64,000 nucleotides of DNA, taken from the NCBI RefSeq assembly GCF_001544795.2, contig NZ_FCOI02000007.1, positions 1-64,000 on the forward strand. Reading direction: 5' to 3'. A model generated the notes under the pieces. That model worked only from the letters and a program-made list of their open reading frames with translations, was not told the DNA's origin and searched no databases. Made by a program: the position numbers and the translations under genes. This DNA is from Caballeronia temeraria. Its GTDB lineage: Bacteria > Pseudomonadota > Gammaproteobacteria > Burkholderiales > Burkholderiaceae. Positions 57,785 through 64,000 of the stretch are shown in pieces. Position 1 is the stretch's first letter; every line of letters starts with the position of its first letter.

Positions 57785-57947
57785 ACGATTTTCGTCCGCG
57801 CGGCGGTCCGCAATCGAATTGACTATCATTGACGGTGCCCGCAATGAAACACGGCTCGCTCCGCGTTTCGCGGGCGTCACAATGGCATAGCCCTTGCTGC
57901 CGCTTTGACCCGCACAACCGTCTGACTCAAACTGGAGGAAGCCGCGC

Positions 57948-58391
57948 ATGAGCATGATTGAAGAATTCAAGAACTTCGCCCTGAAGGGCAACGTCATGGA
58001 CCTCGCGGTCGGCGTCATCATCGGCGGCGCATTCTCGACGATCGTGAACTCCGTCGTGAAGGATCTGATCATGCCCGTGGTCGGTCTCGCCACCGGCGGA
58101 CTGGACTTCTCGAACCTGTTCGTCAAACTCGGGCCGATACCACCGACGTTCAAAGGCAATCCCGATTCGTACAAGGACCTGCAGACCGCGGGCGTCGCCG
58201 TGTTCGGCTACGGCTCGTTCATCACCACGCTTATCAACTTCATCATCCTCGCGTTCATCATCTTTCTGATGGTCAAGTTCATCAACAATCTGCGCAAGCC
58301 GGCCGAAGCCGCACCGCCGCCCGCCACACCCGAGGACGTGCTGCTGCTGCGCGAGATTCGCGACGAACTCAAGAACGCGCCGCGCGTCTAG
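57948..58391 (+). CDS. mscL: Large-conductance mechanosensitive channel MscL
   Basis: A 147-residue inner-membrane channel. The N-terminal helix ([39 protein letters not shown]) and TM2 region [23 protein letters not shown] are those of MscL. The C-terminal helix is [14 protein letters not shown]. It opens on osmotic downshock to let solutes escape. GGAGGAAGC precedes the ATG. Confidence 0.95.
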   Translation: MSMIEEFKNFALKGNVMDLAVGVIIGGAFSTIVNSVVKDLIMPVVGLATGGLDFSNLFVKLGPIPPTFKGNPDSYKDLQTAGVAVFGYGSFITTLINFIILAFIIFLMVKFINNLRKPAEAAPPPATPEDVLLLREIRDELKNAPRV

Positions 58392-58712
58392 GCGGCAAAC
58401 CCGCTCGAAATAGATGGAACCCGCGTGGTCCGCGCGGGTCTGCCTGATGGCCCCCCGTTTGCTTGGTGCGCCCACCCGCTTTTTTCTTTACGAAAGCTAT
58501 TCGCGCGGGTGTGAGCAGGACTATTATTGAGATAGATGCTCTGATGGATGTGCCAAGCGGGCCGCCAAATGGTCATCGGCACGAATCGTGCGCCAGGAAC
58601 GGGCACCGGCAGCCTGCCGGTGCCAAAGATGAATGGCCCGATTCACCGTGACCTAATCACATCGATGCGCTATAAAAGATCGACGTGCGGCGCGCAAGAC
58701 GGGAGTGGCCGC
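58392..58712. other. Intergenic region between mscL and the next gene
   Basis: No gene is seen in 321 bp. It contains a perfect hairpin, GGCACCGGCA/TGCCGGTGCC around GCC, at 58602-58624. It has no T run, so it may be an RNA element or an operator. Confidence 0.4.
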
Positions 58713-59204
58713 ATGAGGACGCTGCGTTTCTTGCAATTCTTTTTCAGGCGAGTTTTTATGTCCTTCCCGAAAAAGCGTAAGCGCGTGAAGGCCGATGGCG
58801 ACGAGTCTTTTCTCGCCGTGCTTCGGCATTTCAAGCCATTTGGTCAGCTAGACACGAAGATCGCCCGGGCGCGCGCCCAGGATGAACCGGTGCTCTACGC
58901 CCATGTCCTGCCGGGACTCGATGTCCTCCTGTGCAGCGTGCGGGGCGCCCAGCCGCCCTATCCGGCCATCGACGAACTGCACAGGCGCTGTGTCGAGTCG
59001 ATCACTAATGCGCTCGAACAGCCGCTCGACGGACTCGAGAACGGCGGTTACTGGTACGAGGCGAACGGTTTCGGTTTCCTCGTATTCGCGAGCCGCGCCC
59101 GCGCGCAGATTCTGAGCGAATTCGGCGCGACGGTCTCGGCACGCAGGCGTCGCGGCACGCGTCGCCAGGATGCGGGCGACGCCGCGTCGCGACCGCTGCG
59201 CTGA
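58713..59204 (+). CDS. Hypothetical protein with a hydrophobic basic N-terminus
   Basis: A 163-residue protein. GGGAG precedes ATG 58713, giving MRTLRFLQFFFRRVF; ATG 58758 (MSFPKKRKRVK) is a second possible start. The basic KKRKRVK segment is followed by a compact globular part (FKPFGQLDTKIARARAQDEPVLYAHVLPGLDVLL) and an Arg-rich C-terminal tail. I do not recognise the family. It lies upstream of a large perfect palindrome. Confidence 0.6.
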   Translation: MRTLRFLQFFFRRVFMSFPKKRKRVKADGDESFLAVLRHFKPFGQLDTKIARARAQDEPVLYAHVLPGLDVLLCSVRGAQPPYPAIDELHRRCVESITNALEQPLDGLENGGYWYEANGFGFLVFASRARAQILSEFGATVSARRRRGTRRQDAGDAASRPLR

Positions 59205-59238
59205 TCCCTGACTGACCTTCCCCGTTTTCTTTCCGATG

Positions 59239-59268
59239 CACGCTGGCCTCGTCGACGAGGCCAGCGTG
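59239..59268. repeat. Perfect 30-bp palindrome
   Basis: CACGCTGGCCTCGTC and GACGAGGCCAGCGTG are exact reverse complements with no spacer, 35 bp after the end of the hypothetical gene. It may form a stable hairpin that ends transcription, though no long T run follows, or be a protein-binding site. Confidence 0.7.
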
Positions 59269-59433
59269 TCGTCGTTCGCGCAAACCCCGACTATTCCCGC
59301 ACGCGTTCGTGTCCTTTAATGGAAGCCACGCGCGATGAGCGTGATGGCGCGTGCCTTGCTGAATCGGAATTGCAAGCTTCCTGCGACTCGACGGGTCGCG
59401 CGAGCCGATCCATCACACTACAAGGAGAACACT

Positions 59434-59640
59434 ATGTCGGAACACGTCTACAAGCAGATCGAACTGACCGGCTCGTCGCCGCAATCGAGCGACGACGCCG
59501 TGCGCGTCGCGCTGGAGAAGGCGTCGAAAACGCTGCGCAACATGCACTGGTTCGAAGTGGTGGAAACACGCGGGCACCTCGAGGACGGCAAGATCCTGCA
59601 CTGGCAGGTGACGATCAAGGTGGGACTGCGTATCGATTGA
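59434..59640 (+). CDS. Dodecin
   Basis: A 68-residue flavin-storage protein. MSEHVYKQIELTGSSPQSSDDAVRVALEKASKTLRNMHWFEV is the dodecin pattern; the dodecamer binds flavins with a Trp in the NMHWF stretch. AAGGAG precedes ATG 59434; an upstream start at 59335 is unsupported. Confidence 0.92.
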   Translation: MSEHVYKQIELTGSSPQSSDDAVRVALEKASKTLRNMHWFEVVETRGHLEDGKILHWQVTIKVGLRID

Positions 59641-59663
59641 TGCGCTGTCTGCATCGCCATGAA

Positions 59664-59699
59664 AAAACCGCGCTTCGTTTCGCAACGAAGCGCGGTTTT
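59664..59699. terminator. Bidirectional terminator after dodecin
   Basis: AAAACCGCGCTTCGTT/AACGAAGCGCGGTTTT pair perfectly around a TCGC loop, flanked by A/T runs; it lies between the dodecin and BMP genes. Confidence 0.87.
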
Positions 59700-59725
59700 C
59701 CCTTGCGCGGGTGAAAGGCGCGCGC

Positions 59726-60811
59726 TTACTTCGGCAGCGAGCCGTCGACGCCCTCGACGTACCAGTTGATGCGCTGCAGTTCCGGATCGGACAGCGTCTT
59801 GCCGGCCGGCACCTTCTCCGCGCCCGACTGATCCTTGATCGGGCCGCTGAATACATCCCACTTGCCCGCGTGCAGTTCGTCACGCTTCGCCGCGACCGCC
59901 TGCACTGCCTTCGCGGGAATCACGCCGGTGTTCAGGTCTTCGAGATCGACAGCCTTCTGGGGAATGCCGAGCCACACCGGATCGTTCTTCCACTTGCCGT
60001 CGAGCACTTGCTGGATCACCGCGTTGTAGTACACGCCCCAGTGCGCGACCACCGAGCCCAGGTGCGCGCCCGGGCCGAACTTCTTCATGTTCGAATCCCA
60101 GCCGAACGCGAAAACCTTCTTCTCGGCGGCCGTGTTGAGCGTCGCGTTGGAATCGGTGTTCTGCAGCAACACGTCGGCGCCCTGGCCGATCAGCGTTTCA
60201 GCCGCCTGCTTCTCCTTGCCCGGATCGAACCAGCTGTTGATCCAGATGACCTTCGTGTGGACCTTCGGGTTCACGGAGCGCGCGCCCATCGTGTAGGCGT
60301 TGATGTTGCGCACCACTTCCGGAATCGGCACCGACGCGACGAAGCCGAGCGTGTTGGTCTTCGTCACATAGCCCGCGGCGACGCCCGCCAGATACGCGCC
60401 CTGATACATGCGCACGTCGTACGTGCCGAAGTTCTTCGCCTTCTTGAAACCGGTGGCCGTCAGGAAGACAGTGTCCGGGAAATCCTTCGCGACCTTCAGC
60501 GCGAAATCCTGATAGCCGAAGCTCGTGGCGAAGATGATCTTGTTGCCCTTGTTCGCGAGATCGCGGAACACGCGCTCGGAGTCCGCGGATTCCGGCACGT
60601 TCTCGACGCGCGTGATCTTGATCTTGCTGCCGTATTTCGCTTCGGCCTCCTTGCTGCCCGCATCGTGCGCGAAGGTCCAGCCTGCATCGCCCGGATTGCC
60701 GAGGTAGACGAACGCGACGCCCGGCGCATCCGCCGCCCGCGCGCTCAACGCCGCGACGGTGGCGGACAGTGCGACCGTCGCGGTGATCGCCTTCAGCCAT
60801 GTTTTATTCAT
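59726..60811 (-). CDS. BMP family ABC transporter substrate-binding protein
   Basis: A 361-residue exported binding protein. The signal peptide ends near residue 27 (ARA-ADA). The BMP/PnrA-like family marks are VAFVYLGNPGDAGWTFAHDAG, FATSFGYQDFALKVAKDFPDT and TNTLGFVASVPIPEVVRNINAYTMGA. Such proteins bind purine nucleosides or related compounds for the ABC importer coded just upstream. AGGAG precedes ATG 60811. Confidence 0.92.
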   Translation of the reverse strand: MNKTWLKAITATVALSATVAALSARAADAPGVAFVYLGNPGDAGWTFAHDAGSKEAEAKYGSKIKITRVENVPESADSERVFRDLANKGNKIIFATSFGYQDFALKVAKDFPDTVFLTATGFKKAKNFGTYDVRMYQGAYLAGVAAGYVTKTNTLGFVASVPIPEVVRNINAYTMGARSVNPKVHTKVIWINSWFDPGKEKQAAETLIGQGADVLLQNTDSNATLNTAAEKKVFAFGWDSNMKKFGPGAHLGSVVAHWGVYYNAVIQQVLDGKWKNDPVWLGIPQKAVDLEDLNTGVIPAKAVQAVAAKRDELHAGKWDVFSGPIKDQSGAEKVPAGKTLSDPELQRINWYVEGVDGSLPK

Positions 60812-60926
60812 TGTGATTCTCCTGGTCGATGTTGTTTGTCAAACGAATTGCCAGACCCAAGGCCCGCATCAGTGTGGTCGGTCAAAAATGAGAACGGAAT
60901 CGCGATGCTGCGCGCGAACAACAGCA

Positions 60927-61856
60927 TCAGCTCGCCGCGAAAAACGGCTTGCCGAGCGATGCCGGCGCGTTGAGCTTGATCGTGTTCGGATTGCGCGAGA
61001 TGAGCACGAGCACGACGATCGTCGCGATATACGGCAGCATCGCGAGGAATTGCGTCGGGACCGGCACGCCGATCGCCTGCGCGTAGAACTGTAGCGCCAT
61101 CACCGCGCCGAACAGCAGCGCGCCGATGAGCAGCCGCCCCGGCCGCCACGTCGCGAACACGACGAGCGCGAGCGCGATCCAGCCGCGGCCCGACGTCAAT
61201 TGCTCCTGCCATACGTGCAGATAGACGATCGAGTAGTAGCCGCCCGCGATGCCGGCCATCGCACCGCCGAAGAGCGTCGCGCCATAGCGCACGCCAACGA
61301 CCGGAAAGCCCACCGAATGCGCGACCGCCGGCGATTCGCCGACCGAGCGCAGCACGAGCCCCGCGCGCGTCTTGTAGAGGAACCAGCCGATCACCCCGAA
61401 CATGATGAACGCGAGATAGCCGAGCGGCGTGAGCGAGAAGATCGCCGGCCCGAGCACGGGAATGCCGGAGAGGCCCGGAATCGGCATCACGTCGATGGTC
61501 GCGCGCACCGCCGCCGACGTATACGGCTTGCCGACATAGGCCGAGAAGCCGATGCCGAAGATCGTCAGCGACAGGCCCGTGGCGACCTGATTGGCGAGCA
61601 TCGTGATGGTGAGAAAGCCGAAGAGCAGCGCCATCGCGAGTCCGGCGAACACCGACGCGACGATGCCGAGCCACGGGCTGCCTGTGATCGCGGTGACGGC
61701 GTAGCCGGCGACGGCGCCCATCAGCATCATCCCTTCGACGCCGAGATTCAGCACGCCCGATTTTTCCGCGACGAGTTCGCCCGCGCCCGCGTACATCAGC
61801 GGAATGGCGGCGATCACGGCGCTCGAGGCGAGATTGCTGGCTTGATTGATGTCCAT
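60927..61856 (-). CDS. ABC transporter permease (BMP nucleoside-type)
   Basis: A 309-residue inner-membrane permease with about eight to nine hydrophobic helices. It shows the branched-chain/simple-sugar type layout: GAGELVAEKSGVLNLGVEGMMLMGAVAGY at the N-terminus, then repeated short helices ending NPNTIKLNAPASLGK. It lies 24 bp downstream of the other permease and forms the second half of the channel. Confidence 0.92.
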   Translation of the reverse strand: MDINQASNLASSAVIAAIPLMYAGAGELVAEKSGVLNLGVEGMMLMGAVAGYAVTAITGSPWLGIVASVFAGLAMALLFGFLTITMLANQVATGLSLTIFGIGFSAYVGKPYTSAAVRATIDVMPIPGLSGIPVLGPAIFSLTPLGYLAFIMFGVIGWFLYKTRAGLVLRSVGESPAVAHSVGFPVVGVRYGATLFGGAMAGIAGGYYSIVYLHVWQEQLTSGRGWIALALVVFATWRPGRLLIGALLFGAVMALQFYAQAIGVPVPTQFLAMLPYIATIVVLVLISRNPNTIKLNAPASLGKPFFAAS

Positions 61857-61880
61857 GTTGTTCTGAGCCTCGTCACTTCA

Positions 61881-62987
61881 TTAAGCGGCGTGATGCGCAG
61901 GCGTCCTGCGCTTGATGCGGAAATTCACGAAGAGATCGCAGCCGAGCAGACAGAACAGCAGCAAGCCCTGGAACACGCCCGCGAGCGCTTGCGGCAGTTG
62001 CAGCGACGTCTGCACCGCTTCGCCGCCGAGGTAGAGCAGCGCCATCAGCAAACTGGCGAGCACGATGCCCACCGGATGCAGCCGCCCGACGAACACGACG
62101 ATGATCGCCGTGAAGCCGTAGCCCGGCGACCAGCCCGCCTGAAGCTGGCCGATCGGCCCGGCCACTTCGCCCATGCCCGCGAGACCAGCGAGGCCGCCGG
62201 AGAGCAGGAGCGAGGTCCAGATCGTTTTCTTGTCGGAGAAACCGGCGTAGCGCGCGGCGAGCGGCGCGAGACCGCCGACGTTCATCCGGAAGCCCGCGAA
62301 GCTCTTGCGCATGAAGAGCCACACGCAGGGAATCGCGATCGCCGTTAGAAACACCGACGCGTTGATGCGCGTGCCCTTGAGCCACGTCCAGTGCCAGTCG
62401 CCATAGAGGCGCGGGAACAGCGCGTCGTCGCCGAACATCGCCGAAATCGGGAAGTTCATGCCTTCCGGATCGCGCCACGGGCCGCTCACGAGATAGATGA
62501 GCAACTGCGTCGCGACGTAGGTGAGCATCAGGCTCGTCAGGATTTCGTTCGTGTTGAAGCGGCTCTTGAGCAGCGCGGGAATCGCCGCCCAGACCATGCC
62601 GCCGACGATGCCGCCGATCATCATCGCGGGCAGCGTCCACCAGCCGGACGCGTCGCCGGCATGAATCGCGATGCCGCCCGCGACGATGCCGCCGAGCAGC
62701 ATCTGCCCTTCCGCGCCGATGTTCCACACGTTCGCGCGATAGCCGACCGCGAGCCCGAGCCCGATCAGGCACAGCGGCGATGCCTTCAGCACGAGTTCGG
62801 ACCAGCCGTTGACGCTCGACAGCGGTTCGATGAAGAACGCATGCATCGCGCGCAGCGGGTCCTGGCCGACGAGACTGAAGATCAGAAAGCCGATGACGAG
62901 CGTCGCGACCGCGGCGACCACGGGCACGGCGAGCTGCATGAGGCGCGAGGGCGTGGGGCGCGCTTCGAGTCGATAGGGGAAGATCAT
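61881..62987 (-). CDS. ABC transporter permease (BMP nucleoside-type)
   Basis: A 368-residue permease with about ten helices. GYRANVWNIGAEGQMLLGGIVAGGIAI is the family motif; the last helices end LLLFCLLGCDLFVNFRI. It lies 7 bp after the ATPase gene, as expected for an operon. It pairs with the 309-residue permease to form the transmembrane path. Confidence 0.92.
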   Translation of the reverse strand: MIFPYRLEARPTPSRLMQLAVPVVAAVATLVIGFLIFSLVGQDPLRAMHAFFIEPLSSVNGWSELVLKASPLCLIGLGLAVGYRANVWNIGAEGQMLLGGIVAGGIAIHAGDASGWWTLPAMMIGGIVGGMVWAAIPALLKSRFNTNEILTSLMLTYVATQLLIYLVSGPWRDPEGMNFPISAMFGDDALFPRLYGDWHWTWLKGTRINASVFLTAIAIPCVWLFMRKSFAGFRMNVGGLAPLAARYAGFSDKKTIWTSLLLSGGLAGLAGMGEVAGPIGQLQAGWSPGYGFTAIIVVFVGRLHPVGIVLASLLMALLYLGGEAVQTSLQLPQALAGVFQGLLLFCLLGCDLFVNFRIKRRTPAHHAA

Positions 62988-62994
62988 CGTTCTT

Positions 62995-64000
62995 TTAATG
63001 CTTCAGAAGAGAGTCGGGTTCGGCGGCCGCCGCGGGCTTGCCTTCGAAAAGACCGGCCATGAAGAGGCCGATTTCTTCCGCGTTGGTCTCGCTCGTCTTG
63101 CGCACCGGCGAGAGCTTGCCGCGCGCGATCACGGCGAGCCGGTCGCAGATGTCGAAGAGTTCTTCCAGTTCTTCCGAAATCACGAGAATCGCGACGCCGC
63201 GCGCCGACAGATCGAGCAGTTGCTGGCGAATGAAGCCGGCCGCGCCGACATCGACGCCCCAGGTCGGCTGAGCGACCACGAGCACCTTCGGCTCCTGAAG
63301 AATCTCGCGCCCGACGATGAATTTCTGCAGATTGCCGCCCGAAAGGCTTTGCGCGAGCGCATCGCTGCCGCCGCAGCGCACGTCGAACGACTTGATGCAG
63401 CGCTCCGCGAACGCTTTCACCGTGGCCGCCTTGATCCAGCCGCCGCGCACCATGTTTTCGCGATGCGCGGTGAGCAGGCCGTTGTCGGCGAGCGACATCG
63501 CCGGGACCGCGCCGCGTCCGAGCCGCTCTTCCGGCACGAACGCGAAGCCCTGACGCCGGCGCCCGCCCGCTGTCAGACGCGCGGCGGGTTTGCCGCAGAT
63601 CGACACGGCGTCGGCGGCGACGTGCTTGTCGCGGATTTCGCCCGACAGCGCCGCGAGCAACTCCGCCTGCCCGTTCCCCGACACGCCCGCGATGCCGAAA
63701 ATCTCGCCCGCGTGCACGGAGAACGACACATTGTCGAGCGAAGTGCCGAACGGGTCAGGGCTCGCAACGGACAGGTTCTTTACCGCGAGCCGCACGTCGC
63801 CGGGATTGTGTTCGCGGCGCGTGTAGTCGGGCAGCGAATGGCCGACCATCAACTGCGCGAGCGACGCGTGCGTTTCCTTGCGCGGATCGACGTTGCCGGT
63901 CACGCGTCCGCCGCGCATCACGGTGGCGTTCTCGCAGAGCGACTGGATTTCGTCGAGCTTGTGGCTGATGTAGAGAATGCTGCAACCCTCGGACGCGAGG
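62995..64000 (-). CDS. ABC transporter ATP-binding protein (3' part; runs off the right edge)
   Basis: The visible 335 codons hold the end of the first nucleotide-binding domain (SILYISHKLDEIQSLCENATVMRGGRV, with the switch His) and the entire second one: FGIAGVSGNGQAELLAALSGE is its Walker A-like segment, LSGGNLQKFIVGREI the signature, and VVAQPTWGVDVGA the Walker B. This double-ATPase layout matches simple-sugar/BMP-type importers. The N-terminal domain is outside the window. Confidence 0.92.
   Translation of the reverse strand, partial: LASEGCSILYISHKLDEIQSLCENATVMRGGRVTGNVDPRKETHASLAQLMVGHSLPDYTRREHNPGDVRLAVKNLSVASPDPFGTSLDNVSFSVHAGEIFGIAGVSGNGQAELLAALSGEIRDKHVAADAVSICGKPAARLTAGGRRRQGFAFVPEERLGRGAVPAMSLADNGLLTAHRENMVRGGWIKAATVKAFAERCIKSFDVRCGGSDALAQSLSGGNLQKFIVGREILQEPKVLVVAQPTWGVDVGAAGFIRQQLLDLSARGVAILVISEELEELFDICDRLAVIARGKLSPVRKTSETNAEEIGLFMAGLFEGKPAAAAEPDSLLKH

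Noticed and set aside
58388..58606. 72-codon minus-strand ORF downstream of mscL
   Set aside because: No ribosome binding site, no domain, and it overlaps a hairpin; treated as chance.

Overview
The window looks like a stretch of a Burkholderiaceae chromosome, most likely Caballeronia or Paraburkholderia. The support is high GC with strong third-position GC bias, two DUF4148 proteins, a Gram-negative porin of the Burkholderia type, a CysB-type sulfate operon next to lexA, nodIJ-like ABC genes, a BMP-family nucleoside transporter, and many small proteins whose style is typical of this family. I see no rRNA, CRISPR array, insertion sequence, integrase, phage gene cluster or replication origin. 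All assignments come from reading the sequence; no database search was run.

Layout. 1-16 kb: the 5' end of an unknown gene behind a TetR-type operator, a divergent DUF4148 pair, a lipoprotein, a membrane protein with a duplicated N-terminal module, an SDR, a porin, a Rieske oxygenase, a LysR regulator with a divergent EamA transporter, a DUF938 methyltransferase, an ankyrin protein, a PRC-barrel lipoprotein and an MFS transporter. 16-27 kb: a type II-like asparaginase, then cysB-like, cysA, cysW, cysT and sbp reading leftward, with lexA diverging behind two SOS boxes, followed by a DUF2939 protein, a universal stress protein and nodIJ. 27-40 kb: gnd-tkt (pentose phosphate), an aldo-keto reductase, a DHA2-type MFS exporter, a three-gene exported cluster with a lytic transglycosylase, an SDR and an O-methyltransferase, small proteins, a DUF3427/DUF3883-type protein, tRNA-His and dusA.

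40-50 kb: acyl-CoA hydrolase/hydratase with its TetR gene, a series of small unknown proteins, an SMR pump, a UPF0303-type protein, tRNA-fMet, a copper trio (DUF2946, CopC, PCu(A)C) and a bifunctional penicillin-binding protein 1A with a long low-complexity tail. 50-64 kb: a ribbon-helix-helix protein, PspA plus a TPR protein, a 39-residue candidate small protein, glgX, a DUF2252 protein, mscL, dodecin, and a four-gene BMP/ABC nucleoside-type uptake operon that runs off the right edge.

Most of the window is ordinary housekeeping or accessory chromosome. The least explained parts are the duplicated-module membrane protein (3401-4984), the exported trio (33330-34538), the DUF3427/DUF3883 gene beside tRNA-His (37741-38808), the 39-residue ORF (53662-53781), the large inverted repeat at 15953-16035, and recurring ATGC/TGCAT-rich intergenic clusters.
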